From: Geminicoccaceae bacterium
GTDB lineage: Bacteria > Pseudomonadota > Alphaproteobacteria > Geminicoccales > Geminicoccaceae
Assembly (NCBI GenBank): GCA_020638495.1
Contig: JACKIN010000003.1
Coordinates: 124,001-188,000 of the forward strand
Reading direction: 5' to 3'
DNA length: 64,000 nt
Shown here: piece after piece, positions 9,452 to 18,395 of the stretch
Layout: every line of letters begins with the position of its first letter
Position numbering within the stretch: position 1 is the first letter of the stretch
Translations under genes and position numbers: made by a program
The notes under the pieces: generated by a model
What the model saw: only the letters and a program-made list of their open reading frames with translations
Told to the model about the DNA's origin: nothing
Database searches by the model: none

Positions 9452-10744
9452 ATGCCTCTTGCGACGCCAGCAGGTTATCGAGCACTCGACGAGGCCACGC
9501 TCGCCGCCTACCTGGAAACCGTGCCGACCATCGCCGGCCGGCTCGGCGGGGCCGCCGCCGACTGGCGGGTCGCCGAGGTGGGCGACGGCAACCTCAATCT
9601 CGTCTTCCTCGTCGAAGGCCCGAATGACGGCGTCTGCGTCAAGCAGGCCCTGCCCTATGTGCGCCTGGTGGGCGACGGCTGGCCCCTGCCGCTGGAGCGG
9701 GCCTGGTTCGAGCACGAGGCGACGCAGATCCAGGCGCGGCATGCGGCCGAGCGGCTGCCGGCGATCCTGCACTACGACCCGCAGCTCTATCTCATCGCGA
9801 TGGAGCGCCTGGCGCCGCACATCATCATGCGGCGCGGCATGATCGCCGGCACGGTCTATCCGGCCTTCGTCGACCATATGGTCGAGTACACGGCGAACGC
9901 GCTCTACTTCACCTCCGACCTGGCGCTCCGGGCGGGAGAGAAGAAGCGGCTGGTGGCCCAGTTCGCCGGCAACACCGAGCTCTGCAAGATCACGGAAGAT
10001 CTGATCTTCACCGATCCCTACCGGATCGCCGAGCTCAATCGCTGGACCAGCCCGGAGCTCGACGACGTGGCCCTGGCCATCCGCGGCGACGACGGGCTCA
10101 AGCGGGCGGTCTCGCTGCTCAAGCTCAAGTTCCTCAGCCGCGGCGAGGCGCTCCTGCACGGCGACCTGCATACCGGCTCGATCATGGTGACCGCTACCGA
10201 CACGAAGGTCATCGATCCCGAGTTCGCCTTCTTCGGGCCGATGGGCTTCGACGTCGGCAAGCTGATCGGCAATCTCCTGCTCAGCTATTTCAGCCAGGCC
10301 GGGCACGAGCAGGAGGCGGGCGAGCGGGACGACTACCGGGCCTGGATCACGGCGACGATCGAGCGCTTCTGGAACGGCTTCGAGCGCCGCTTCATCGAGC
10401 TCTGGCTCGCCAACCGCACCGGCGACGCCTTTCCGGCGGATCTCTTCGAGAACGCCGACACGGAGGGCTCGGACGCGGGCCGCCGGTCGCTCGGCCAGGC
10501 GCAGCACATCTTCATGCGCGAGCTCTTCGAGGACTGCCTCGGCTATGCCGGCTGCTCGATGATCCGCCGCATTCTCGGGCTCGCCCACAATATCGACATG
10601 GAGTGGATCGAGGACCAGGGCCGGCGGGCCGCCTGCGAGCGCCGCACGCTCGGCCTCGCCGTCGACCTCGTCAAGCAGGCCCGCCAGATCCCGTCGATCG
10701 AGGCGGTGACGGCGAAGGCCGCAGCGCTTCAGGCGGCGGCGTAG
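9452..10744 (+). CDS. mtnK: S-methyl-5-thioribose kinase
   Basis: 430 aa, ATP-dependent, phosphorylates methylthioribose to methylthioribose-1-phosphate in methionine salvage. The protein-kinase-like fold is seen in GDGNLNLVFLVEG (nucleotide loop, near 44-56), LLHGDLHTGS (catalytic loop, near 231-240) and VIDPEFAFFGPMGFDVG (metal site, near 251-267). The length matches the family (about 400-430 aa). Its product is the substrate of MtnA, encoded at 11709-12800. The 3' end overlaps the convergent GH19 gene by 16 bp. Confidence 0.95.
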   Translation: MPLATPAGYRALDEATLAAYLETVPTIAGRLGGAAADWRVAEVGDGNLNLVFLVEGPNDGVCVKQALPYVRLVGDGWPLPLERAWFEHEATQIQARHAAERLPAILHYDPQLYLIAMERLAPHIIMRRGMIAGTVYPAFVDHMVEYTANALYFTSDLALRAGEKKRLVAQFAGNTELCKITEDLIFTDPYRIAELNRWTSPELDDVALAIRGDDGLKRAVSLLKLKFLSRGEALLHGDLHTGSIMVTATDTKVIDPEFAFFGPMGFDVGKLIGNLLLSYFSQAGHEQEAGERDDYRAWITATIERFWNGFERRFIELWLANRTGDAFPADLFENADTEGSDAGRRSLGQAQHIFMRELFEDCLGYAGCSMIRRILGLAHNIDMEWIEDQGRRAACERRTLGLAVDLVKQARQIPSIEAVTAKAAALQAAA

Positions 10745-11583
10745 GCCCCGCTGGCGGCAGGCGCCGGGCAGCGCCACACCTCGTCCTGGACCAGGGCGTC
10801 GCCGATCCGGTACGCCTCGCTGAACCGGTCGAGCCCGTGCCGGCCGCCATTGACCAGCCGCCGGGCGCGGCCGAGGTCGCCCTCGAGCAGCGCCTCCTTG
10901 ATCGGCCGGCGTCGGCTGGCGAGGAAGGCCGCGAGCACGCGCGCCGCCTCGCCCGGCAGGGCCGCCCGCTCCGGGTTGCGCTCGAGCAGGTCGGCGAGCC
11001 CGATCATCTGGCCGATGCGCCGGTAGTTGGCCCGGCCGGTGAGCTGGACGAAGCCCCTGCCCTTGTAGCGGTCGCCGTCCGGCCGGCCGCGATTGCCGAG
11101 ATCGGCGCGCTGGTCGTAGAGGTCGAAGGCGTGGCCGCCGGGCGAGGTGTTGAAGCGCGACGGCAGCTCGTCGACCGGCTCGAAGGTCTCGGTCTCGGCA
11201 CGGATGGTCGCCAGCGCCATGAGCACCATGGGCTTGTCGACGAGGGCGAGCTGGCGGAGCGCCACCAGCACGACCGGCAGATGCCGGGCGATGCTGTCGA
11301 GGCGCGTGTAGGGGAACATGGCCGAGACCAGCTCGAGGTCGATCCGGCCGGTGACGTCGGTCGGCAGCACGGCACCGTCGCCCTCGAGCTTCGCCCGGGT
11401 GACCGGGCCGACAATGCCATCCGGCAGGAGGCCGTGGGCCCGCTGGAAAGCGATGAGCGCCGCCTCGGTGCCCGGGCCGAACCGGCCGTCGATGGCGCCC
11501 GGACGGAAGCCCCTGCCCGCCAGTGTCTGCTGCAGGCCTTCGACCTCGACACCCTGCATCCCACGCCGAAGGACCGGACCCAT
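10729..11583 (-). CDS. GH19 endolysin-like protein with N-terminal peptidoglycan-binding domain
   Basis: 284 aa. Residues about 5-68 are a PG_binding_1 domain (GVEVEGLQQTL, DGRFGPGTEAALIAFQRAHGL, DGIVGPVTRAKL). Residues about 80-260 resemble the GH19 chitinase/lysozyme fold used by phage endolysins: IRAETETF (near 127-134, holding the likely catalytic Glu), then DLGN, DGDRYKGRGFVQLTGRANY and NPERA. It should cut glycan strands. I see no signal peptide, so export is unexplained. ATG 11583 has GAGG 6 nt upstream. It sits on the opposite strand between mtnK and mtnA with no holin or other phage gene nearby. Confidence 0.82.
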   Translation of the reverse strand: MGPVLRRGMQGVEVEGLQQTLAGRGFRPGAIDGRFGPGTEAALIAFQRAHGLLPDGIVGPVTRAKLEGDGAVLPTDVTGRIDLELVSAMFPYTRLDSIARHLPVVLVALRQLALVDKPMVLMALATIRAETETFEPVDELPSRFNTSPGGHAFDLYDQRADLGNRGRPDGDRYKGRGFVQLTGRANYRRIGQMIGLADLLERNPERAALPGEAARVLAAFLASRRRPIKEALLEGDLGRARRLVNGGRHGLDRFSEAYRIGDALVQDEVWRCPAPAASGAYAAA

Positions 11584-11708
11584 GCAGCACCTCGCAAGAT
11601 GTATGATTTTTTTCCTATATCAGACTCGCCCTACCCTGGCAAGCGAGGCTCGTGCCGATCCTCGCCATGCTCTATCAAGCCGGCGCGGAAAGCCTTGAGG
11701 AGACCTCC
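11584..11708. promoter_or_regulatory. Divergent promoter region, GH19 gene and mtnA
   Basis: 125 bp between divergent starts. The AT-rich core at 11599-11620 contains a seven-T run followed by TATAT, in contrast to the GC-rich surroundings, so both promoters probably lie here. No exact -35/-10 pair is clear. Confidence 0.4.
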
Positions 11709-12800
11709 ATGTTGATCGACGGCAAGCCCTATCGGACCATCTGGGTCGCGGAGGACGGGGTGACGGTGCGGGTGCTCGACCAGGCCGTGCTGCCCCACGA
11801 GGTGAAGGTGCTCGACCTCGCGGACCTCGAGAGCGCCGCCGTGGCGATCACCACGATGCGGGTTCGGGGTGCGCCGCTGATCGGGGCGACGGCAGCCTAC
11901 GGGGTCGCCCTCGCCATGCGCGCCGATCCGACCGATGCCGGCCTGGAGGCGGCCGTCGCGCGGCTGACCAAGACCCGACCCACGGCGGTCAACCTGCGCT
12001 GGGCGCTGGAGCGGATGCAGAAGGCGCTCGCCAACCAGCCGCGCGAGCGGCGGGTGGCGCTGGCCATGGAGGAGGCGGCGCGGATCTGCGACGAGGACGT
12101 GGCGATCTGCGAGGCGATCGGGGCGCACGGTCTGAAGCTGATCGAGGCGGTGGCGGCGCAGAAGCCGGGCGAGACGGTCAACATCCTCACGCACTGCAAT
12201 GCCGGCTGGCTCGCCACCATCGACCAGGGCACGGCCACGGCCCCCATCTACGCGGCGCAGGCGAAGGGGATTCCGTTGCATGTCTGGGTCGACGAGACCC
12301 GGCCGCGCAACCAGGGGGCAGCGCTCACCGCCTTCGAGCTGCTGCAGCAGCAGGTGCCGCACACCGTGGTCGTCGACAATGCCGGCGGTCACCTGATGCA
12401 GCACGGCAAGGTCGACCTCTGCATCGTCGGCACCGACCGGACGACCGCCACGGGCGACGTCTGCAACAAGATCGGCACCTACCTGAAGGCGCTGGCGGCC
12501 AAGGACAACGGCGTGCCGTTCTACGTGGCGCTGCCGTCGACGACGATCGACTGGACCATCCGGGACGGGGTGAGCGAGGTGCCGATCGAGGAGCGTGCCG
12601 CCGAGGAGGTGACGGTGATGAGCGGGCGGACGGCCGACGGGCGGATCGAGAGCGTGCGCATCACGCCCGAAGGCAGCCCGGCGGCGAATTTCGCCTTCGA
12701 CGTGACGCCCGCCCGGCTGGTCTCGGGCCTGATCACGGAGCGCGGCGTGGCCGAGGCGAGCCCGGAGGGCCTGCGCCGGCTCTTCCCGGACGCTCCGTGA
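11709..12800 (+). CDS. mtnA: S-methyl-5-thioribose-1-phosphate isomerase
   Basis: 363 aa, isomerises methylthioribose-1-phosphate to methylthioribulose-1-phosphate in methionine salvage. The family blocks are visible: MRVRGAPLIGATAAYGVALA (near 50-69), ILTHCNAGWLAT with the catalytic Cys, VDETRPRNQGAALTAFEL and VGTDRTTATGDVCNKIGTY with the catalytic Asp, and PSTTIDW near the C-terminus. ATG 11709 is preceded by GAGGAGA and gives the usual N-terminus; the GTG at 11652 would add 19 untypical residues. It completes the step after MtnK, but the later mtnB/C/D-type genes are not in the window. Confidence 0.96.
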   Translation: MLIDGKPYRTIWVAEDGVTVRVLDQAVLPHEVKVLDLADLESAAVAITTMRVRGAPLIGATAAYGVALAMRADPTDAGLEAAVARLTKTRPTAVNLRWALERMQKALANQPRERRVALAMEEAARICDEDVAICEAIGAHGLKLIEAVAAQKPGETVNILTHCNAGWLATIDQGTATAPIYAAQAKGIPLHVWVDETRPRNQGAALTAFELLQQQVPHTVVVDNAGGHLMQHGKVDLCIVGTDRTTATGDVCNKIGTYLKALAAKDNGVPFYVALPSTTIDWTIRDGVSEVPIEERAAEEVTVMSGRTADGRIESVRITPEGSPAANFAFDVTPARLVSGLITERGVAEASPEGLRRLFPDAP

Positions 12801-12986
12801 GCGTCGGGCGGTTGGCTGAACGCCACATCACGACACCGTGAAACTTCGGTCATGCGATGATCCTGCGGCAATAATTCGGCGTAGACCGACGTGAATAGGG
12901 GACCAAGGGCATCCTCGGCCGTTAGGGGCCGAGTGTCGGTGTGCCGCGGTACGCGGATCGAACCGACCTGGTGAAGGAGGAAGCGC

Positions 12987-13883
12987 ATGGCGTTTGCTGA
13001 ACGCGGCACGACCGAGCAGGCGAACCGGAAGATCATCCGGGACTCCATGAACACGCCCCTGCTGTCGCGCGAGCACGAGCTCGAGCTGGCCCGGGCCTGG
13101 CGCAACGAGGGCGACGAGGTGGCGCTGCACGAGCTGATCAAGGCCTATATGCGCCTCGTGGTGAGCGCTGCCAGCCGGTTCAAGAATTACGGCCTGCCGA
13201 TGAGCGACCTCATCCAGGAGGGCGTGGTCGGCCTGATGCAGGCGGCGGCCCGGTTCGAGCCGGAGCGCGACGTGCGCTTCTCGACCTATGCCACCTGGTG
13301 GATCCGCTCGGCGATGCAGGACTACATCCTGCGCAACTGGTCGGTGGTCCGGACCGGCACCACCGCCGCGCAGAAGTCGCTGTTCTTCAACCTGCGTCGC
13401 CTGCGCGCCAAGATCGACGACGGTCTCGGCAGCTCGCTCACGGAGGAGGGTCGCGCCTCGATCGCCGAGACATTGTCGGTCTCGGTCAACGACGTGGCCG
13501 CCATGGAGATGCGGCTGATGGGTGGCGACCAGTCGCTCAACGCCACCATCAGCCTGACCGGCGAGGATGTCTGGCAGGACTTCCTCGCCGACGAGCGCCC
13601 CAACCCGGAGGACGTGGTCAGCGACCGGCACGACAGCAAGGCACGGACGGCGTGGCTGCGCGACTCGCTCAAGGAGCTGAACGAGCGCGAGCGCACGATC
13701 ATCCGCGAGCGGCGGCTGCGCGAGGACGGGCGGACGCTCGAGGAGCTCGGCCGGCGGCTCGGCATCAGCAAGGAGCGCGTGCGGCAGATCGAGCACCGTG
13801 CCCTGCAGAAGCTGAAGGTCGCCCTGATGCGCAAGGTCAAGGAGCCGGGCGACGAGCTGCTGCTGACCGCCGTGCCGGCCTGA
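12987..13883 (+). CDS. rpoH: RNA polymerase sigma factor RpoH (sigma-32)
   Basis: 298 aa heat-shock sigma factor. Region 2 (about 50-122) includes DLIQEGVVGLMQAAARFEPE and FSTYATWWIRSAMQDYILRN. The RpoH box QKSLFFNLRR (129-138) is diagnostic and separates it from RpoD. Region 4 is ERERTIIRERRL followed by the helix-turn-helix TLEELGRRLGISKERVRQIE. ATG 12987 follows a clear GGAGGA-type ribosome site (GAAGGAGGAAGCGC). The gene is preceded by a 186-bp leader with no obvious promoter match. Alphaproteobacteria often have two RpoH proteins, and I cannot tell which this is. Confidence 0.95.
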   Translation: MAFAERGTTEQANRKIIRDSMNTPLLSREHELELARAWRNEGDEVALHELIKAYMRLVVSAASRFKNYGLPMSDLIQEGVVGLMQAAARFEPERDVRFSTYATWWIRSAMQDYILRNWSVVRTGTTAAQKSLFFNLRRLRAKIDDGLGSSLTEEGRASIAETLSVSVNDVAAMEMRLMGGDQSLNATISLTGEDVWQDFLADERPNPEDVVSDRHDSKARTAWLRDSLKELNERERTIIRERRLREDGRTLEELGRRLGISKERVRQIEHRALQKLKVALMRKVKEPGDELLLTAVPA

Positions 13884-13950
13884 CACTCGGCTGCCCGGCG
13901 CAGGCGCCGGCGGCTTGACCCGGGGCCGGGCGATGCGCAGATAGCGGGTC

Positions 13951-15837
13951 ATGCCGCCGGTCGTCACTGCCGATACAACCATGGATCAGCCCAGCGCCAG
14001 CGGTGCTGCGCTGATCCACGGCCTCCTGGCCAATTTGCCCAATGTGCCGGGCGTCTACCGCATGATCGATGCGCGCGGCAACGTCCTCTATGTGGGCAAG
14101 GCCAAGTCGCTGAAGAAGCGGGTGGCCACCTATGCCAAGGCGCATGCGCTGCCGATCCGGCTGCAGCGCATGGTGGCGCTGACGACAGCCATGGAGTTCG
14201 TGACGACGGCGAGCGAGGTCGAGGCGCTGCTGCTCGAGGCGAACCTGATCAAGCGCTATCGCCCGACCTTCAACATCGTGCTGCGCGACGACAAGAGCTT
14301 TCCCTATCTCTATCTCCGCTGGGGTCATGACTTTCCGATGATCGGCAAGCATCGGGGCAGCAAGCGCGACGGCTCGGACTATTTCGGCCCGTTCGCCTCG
14401 GCGGGCGCCGTCAACGACACGCTGAACGCGCTGCTTCGCGCCTTTCCCTTGCGGAGCTGCAGCGACTCGATTTTCGCCAGCCGCAGCCGGCCCTGCCTGC
14501 AGCACCAGATCAAGCGCTGCTCCGCACCCTGCGTCGGCCGCATCGAGAAGGCGGACTACGCGCGCATCGTCGAGGACGTGCGGGGCTTTCTCGGCGGCAG
14601 CACGCGCGACGTGCAGGGCAAGCTCAAGGCGGAGATGGAGGAGGCGGCCGGCCGGCTCGACTTCGAGAAGGCGGCGGTGCTGCGCGACCGGCTGAAGGCC
14701 ATCGCCCATATCAGCAGCCGCCAGGGCATCAACACCAGTGCTGTCGAGGATGCCGATGTCATCGCCGCGCACGCCGATGGCGGGCAGGTCTGCGTCCAGG
14801 CGTTCTTCTACCGGGGCGGGCGGAACTACGGCAACCGCGCCTACTATCCGGCGCATGCGCGCGACGCCGACATGCCCGAGGTCATGGCCGCGTTCCTCGC
14901 CCAGTTCTACAGCGAGCGCCCGCCGCCGCGGCTCGTCCTGGTCGGCACCGAGCCGGCCGAGGCCGGGCTGCTCGAGGAGGCGCTGAGACTCAAGGCGGGG
15001 CGTCGCGTGCATGTCCGCATGCCGAAGCGCGGCCCCTTGCGCGAGCTGGTCGAGCTCGCCCGCCGGAACGCCGAGGCGGCCCTCGCCCGAAGGCTCGCCG
15101 ACCAGGCTTCGCAGGCCCGGCTGCTCGAGCAGCTAGCGGAGCGCTTCGACCTCGACGCGGTGCCGGAACGGGTCGAGGTCTACGACAACAGCCACATCCA
15201 GGGCAGCCACGCCGTCGGCAGCTTCGTCGTCGCCGGGCCCGAGGGCTTCGACCGGAAGGCGTACCGGACCTTCACGATCAAGGATCCGGCGACCGGCACG
15301 AATGACGACTACGCCATGATGCGCGAGGTGCTGGAGCGGCGCTTCGCCCGGCTGGCGCGCGAGGACCCGGAGCGGCAGTCCGGGCAGTGGCCGGATCTCG
15401 TCGTCATCGACGGCGGTGCGGGGCAGCTCTCGGCGGCCCAGGGCGTGCTCGACCAGCTCGGCATCGAGGGGGTGGCCCTGCTCGGCGTCGCCAAGGGGCC
15501 GGATCGCGATGCCGGGCGCGAGCGCTTCTTCCGCACCGGGCTCGACCCGGTGATGCTGGACGCCCGCGACCCGGTGCTCTACCTCCTCCAGCGCTGGCGC
15601 GACGAGGCGCATCGCTTCGTCATCCAGGCGCATCGCGGCAAGCGCAGCCGGGCCATCGGCCAGTCGACCCTGGATGCGATTCCCGGGATCGGCGGCAAGC
15701 GGAAGAAGGCGCTGCTGCAGCATTTCGGCTCGGCCCGGGATGTGGAGAGCGCGGCGCTCGGCGATCTCGAGCAGGTGCCCGGCATCAGCAGTGCGGTGGC
15801 GCGCGTCATCTACGATCACTTTCACGAAGGCGGCTAA
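13951..15837 (+). CDS. uvrC: Excinuclease ABC subunit C
   Basis: 628 aa dual-incision nuclease of nucleotide excision repair, recruited by UvrB. Order of domains: GIY-YIG nuclease (about 30-110, with GVYRM at 34-38 and YVGKAKSLKKR at 47-57), a Cys-containing linker (CLQHQIKRCSAPCVGRI), UVR/UvrB-binding helix (AAGRLDFEKAAVLRDRL), the RNase H-like endonuclease domain (EVYDNSHIQGSHAVGSFVV, then VVIDGGAGQL) and two C-terminal HhH motifs (IPGIGGKRKKALL, VPGISSAVARVI). ATG 13951 or ATG 13981 may be used. It is followed by moaD after only 4 bp. Confidence 0.96.
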   Translation: MPPVVTADTTMDQPSASGAALIHGLLANLPNVPGVYRMIDARGNVLYVGKAKSLKKRVATYAKAHALPIRLQRMVALTTAMEFVTTASEVEALLLEANLIKRYRPTFNIVLRDDKSFPYLYLRWGHDFPMIGKHRGSKRDGSDYFGPFASAGAVNDTLNALLRAFPLRSCSDSIFASRSRPCLQHQIKRCSAPCVGRIEKADYARIVEDVRGFLGGSTRDVQGKLKAEMEEAAGRLDFEKAAVLRDRLKAIAHISSRQGINTSAVEDADVIAAHADGGQVCVQAFFYRGGRNYGNRAYYPAHARDADMPEVMAAFLAQFYSERPPPRLVLVGTEPAEAGLLEEALRLKAGRRVHVRMPKRGPLRELVELARRNAEAALARRLADQASQARLLEQLAERFDLDAVPERVEVYDNSHIQGSHAVGSFVVAGPEGFDRKAYRTFTIKDPATGTNDDYAMMREVLERRFARLAREDPERQSGQWPDLVVIDGGAGQLSAAQGVLDQLGIEGVALLGVAKGPDRDAGRERFFRTGLDPVMLDARDPVLYLLQRWRDEAHRFVIQAHRGKRSRAIGQSTLDAIPGIGGKRKKALLQHFGSARDVESAALGDLEQVPGISSAVARVIYDHFHEGG

Positions 15838-15841
15838 GTTC

Positions 15842-16093
15842 ATGCGTGTTCGCTATTTCGCCTGGCTCAAGCAGCGCACCGGCTGCGCCGAGGAGGAGCT
15901 CGACCTGCCGGCGGAGGTGCTGACCGTGGCCGACCTGATCGGCCATCTGGGTGCCCGCCACCCGCGCTTCGCCGAGGCGGCGGCCGGCCGCGGCGTCGTC
16001 CGCTGCGCCATCGACCAGCAGCATGTCGAGCGCGAGGCGCCACTCGCCGGGGCCCGCGAGGTCGCCTTCTTCCCGCCGGTCACCGGCGGCTGA
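15842..16093 (+). CDS. moaD: Molybdopterin synthase small subunit
   Basis: 83 aa ubiquitin-like sulfur carrier. It begins MRVRYFAWLKQRTG and ends in the required Gly-Gly (FFPPVTGG), whose C-terminal thiocarboxylate donates sulfur to precursor Z. ATG 15842 is 4 bp after the uvrC stop. moaE starts 1 bp after the moaD stop, so the two synthase subunits are co-translated. Confidence 0.95.
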   Translation: MRVRYFAWLKQRTGCAEEELDLPAEVLTVADLIGHLGARHPRFAEAAAGRGVVRCAIDQQHVEREAPLAGAREVAFFPPVTGG

Positions 16094-16094
16094 G

Positions 16095-16544
16095 ATGATC
16101 CGGGTGCAGGCCGGGCTCTTCGACGTCGGCGCCGAGCTCGCCCGGTTCACCGCCGGCCGCACCGACATCGGTGCGGTGGCGAGCTTCACCGGCCTCGTGC
16201 GCGACCGCCACAACGGCGAGGCCGTGACGGCGATGACGCTCGAGCACTACCCGGGCATGACCGAGGCCGAGCTGGAACGGATCGAGGCCGAGGCCCGCGC
16301 CCGCTGGCCGCTGGACGACTGCCTCGTCATCCACCGCTACGGGCGGATGCTGCCGGGCGAGCCCATCGTGCTGGTGCTGACGGCCTCCGCCCATCGCGCC
16401 GCCGCCTTCGAGGCCTGCGCCTTCCTCATGGACTGGCTCAAGACGAAGGCCCCGTTCTGGAAGCTCGAGGAGACGCCGGAGGGCGAGCGCTGGGTCGAGG
16501 CGCGGGCCAGCGACGACGAAGCCGCGACCCGCTGGGAACGCTGA
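16095..16544 (+). CDS. moaE: Molybdopterin synthase catalytic subunit
   Basis: 149 aa partner of MoaD in making molybdopterin. Family features are GAVASFTGLVRDRHNGE, MTLEHYPGM and, near the C-terminus, the catalytic lysine segment MDWLKTKAPFWKLEE. The start ATG at 16095 follows the moaD stop directly. The end is convergent with ccmI, 7 bp away. Confidence 0.95.
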   Translation: MIRVQAGLFDVGAELARFTAGRTDIGAVASFTGLVRDRHNGEAVTAMTLEHYPGMTEAELERIEAEARARWPLDDCLVIHRYGRMLPGEPIVLVLTASAHRAAAFEACAFLMDWLKTKAPFWKLEETPEGERWVEARASDDEAATRWER

Positions 16545-16551
16545 AGCGCCG

Positions 16552-17925
16552 TCAGTCGAGCTGGTCGAGGCGGGCGCGAACCGTGGCCCAGTCGGGGCTC
16601 GTCGGATCGAGCCCGGCGAGCACGGTCTCCCAGTGCTCGCGAGCCGTCGCGGGATTGCCATCGGCCAGCGCCCTGATGCCGAGATACCAGTGCGGCTCCG
16701 GATCGTCGGGCGCCACGGTGGCCGCCTGCTCGAAGAGGGCCAGCGCCTCGTCGCCGACCACGGGCAGGCCATCCGGCTCGGCCGGGCCGTCGACCAGGGC
16801 GGCGGCGAGACCCTTCAGCGCCGCCGGGTTGTCGGGTGCCTGCGCCAGCGCCTCGCGATAGGCGGCGATCGCCGCGTCGCGCTCGCCGAGCACGAGGCGG
16901 GCCTGGCCCAGGCGCTGCCACTCGTCGACGCTGCCGCCCGAGGTTTCGAGCCGGCTCTGGAGCCCGTCGACCATCGCCCGGATCCGCGCCTGGCGTTCCT
17001 CGGGCGGCAGGGCCGCCATGGCGGCGGCGGCATCCTCCTCGGCCGTGGGCGTGCGGGCGAGAGCCAGGATCGGCTCGGGATCGAGGCCGAGCTCGGCGGC
17101 CGCCTGCCGGATCGAGGGCTCGACCTGCGCACGCCAGGGAGCATCGGCGGGTGCCGCCTCGAGCATGGCGCGCCATTGCTCCAGAGCGGCGTTGAAGTCG
17201 CCGGCCTGGGCCGCGGCGAGACCCTGGAAGTAAGGCGGTCGCGGGTCACCCGGGGCGAGTGCGGCGAGGCGCCGCATGAGCGCCTGCACCTCGGGCGTGA
17301 CCACGCCCTGCGAGCGGGCCATGAGCGCGTCGGCGAGGCCGGCCACCGCTTCAGCCTGCTCCGGCGCCAGCTCGAGCGCCCGCCGGTAGGCCTCGATCGC
17401 CGGCTCCAGCCGGCCGAGCACGAAGCGGCTGCGGCCGAGCATCAGCCAGCCCTCGGGATCGTCACCATCCGTGGCGAGACGCGCCTCGAGACTGGCGACC
17501 ATGGTCAGGATCTGCTCCGGCACGGCCGGGCCCTGCCGCTCGTCGGCGCGCGACGCGAAGGGTCGATCCGGCAGGCTCGGCGAGCCGAGCCGGAGATAGA
17601 GGGCGGTCGCGCCGAGCGGGACGGCAACCAGGGCCACGAGCACCAGGGCGCGGCCGATCCGGCCGGCCTCGAACGCGTGCGGCGTCGCGCGGTCTGCCGC
17701 CCGCAGCAGCCGGCGCTCGATCTCGACCCGGGCGGCGCGCGCCTCCTCGGGCTGGAGCAGGCCTCGCTCCACGTCGCGGCCGAGCTCGGCGAGCTGGTCC
17801 TTGAGGATGGCCACCGCACTGTCGGCAGCCGCGTCGGCCGTGCGTCGCCGCAGGAGCGGGAGGACGAGCGCCAGGACGGCGATCGCCAGCGGCCCGAGGC
17901 CGGCGAGCAGGCTCCAGCCACTCAT
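16552..17925 (-). CDS. ccmI: Cytochrome c biogenesis protein CcmI (CycH)
   Basis: 457 aa inner-membrane apocytochrome chaperone. One membrane segment lies at residues 5-24, a cytoplasmic helical loop follows (AAADSAVAILKDQLAELGRD, EEARAARVEIERRLL), and a second membrane segment is at about 90-110. A large periplasmic domain with TPR units then follows (PEGWLMLGRSRFVLGRLEPA, DEWQRLGQARLVLGERDAAI). It overlaps ccmH by 4 bp (ATGA at 17922-17925). In the family the TPR part binds the apocytochrome C-terminus and presents it to CcmF/H. Confidence 0.93.
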   Translation of the reverse strand: MSGWSLLAGLGPLAIAVLALVLPLLRRRTADAAADSAVAILKDQLAELGRDVERGLLQPEEARAARVEIERRLLRAADRATPHAFEAGRIGRALVLVALVAVPLGATALYLRLGSPSLPDRPFASRADERQGPAVPEQILTMVASLEARLATDGDDPEGWLMLGRSRFVLGRLEPAIEAYRRALELAPEQAEAVAGLADALMARSQGVVTPEVQALMRRLAALAPGDPRPPYFQGLAAAQAGDFNAALEQWRAMLEAAPADAPWRAQVEPSIRQAAAELGLDPEPILALARTPTAEEDAAAAMAALPPEERQARIRAMVDGLQSRLETSGGSVDEWQRLGQARLVLGERDAAIAAYREALAQAPDNPAALKGLAAALVDGPAEPDGLPVVGDEALALFEQAATVAPDDPEPHWYLGIRALADGNPATAREHWETVLAGLDPTSPDWATVRARLDQLD

Positions 17926-18395
17926 GGACGACCGGTACCCTCGTCGAGCAGCTCGGCCAGCCGGCTTTCCTCGTCCGGCGTCAGCGCCGTCGTGCTGGCG
18001 GCACGGCGACGGCGCAGGCTCAGAACGATGAGAGCACCGCCAATCGCCAGCACCACGAACGGCCCGCCCCAGAGCAGGAGGGTGCCCATGGTCACCGGCG
18101 GCTTGAGGAGGACGAACTCGCCATAGCGCTCGACCATGAACTCGCGGATCTCGGCATCGCTGTCGCCGGCCAGGAGCCGCTCGCGCACGAGGTGGCGGAG
18201 GTCGCGGGCGAGATCGGCATCGGAATCGTCGATCGACTGGTTCTGGCAGACGAGGCAGCGCAGCTCCTTGCCGATGGCGCGCGCCCGTGCCTCGAGCACC
18301 GGGTCCTGGAGCAGCTCGTCCGAGGTGAGGGCGGCATGCACCGGCAGGGCCATGGCCAGCGCCAGGAGGAACGCGAGGACGAGGCGGCGGCTCAT
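17922..18395 (-). CDS. ccmH: Cytochrome c maturation protein CcmH
   Basis: 157 aa with a signal peptide, the periplasmic thiol motif RCLVCQNQS (C47 and C50), a helical bundle (DADLARDLRHLVRERLLAGD) and a C-terminal membrane anchor near 105-127. It reduces the apocytochrome CXXCH motif before haem attachment. ATG 18395 overlaps the ccmG stop by 4 bp. This is the short form; the CcmI part is encoded separately, as usual in alphaproteobacteria. Confidence 0.95.
   Translation of the reverse strand: MSRRLVLAFLLALAMALPVHAALTSDELLQDPVLEARARAIGKELRCLVCQNQSIDDSDADLARDLRHLVRERLLAGDSDAEIREFMVERYGEFVLLKPPVTMGTLLLWGGPFVVLAIGGALIVLSLRRRRAASTTALTPDEESRLAELLDEGTGRP

Noticed and set aside
10729..11583. Remnant prophage around the GH19 gene
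   Set aside because: No integrase, holin, structural gene or attachment repeat; both neighbours are metabolic genes.
13884..13950. GC-rich inverted repeat after rpoH as terminator
   Set aside because: The stem (CCGGCGC / GCGCCGG) has a 2-nt loop and no T-tract; not convincing.
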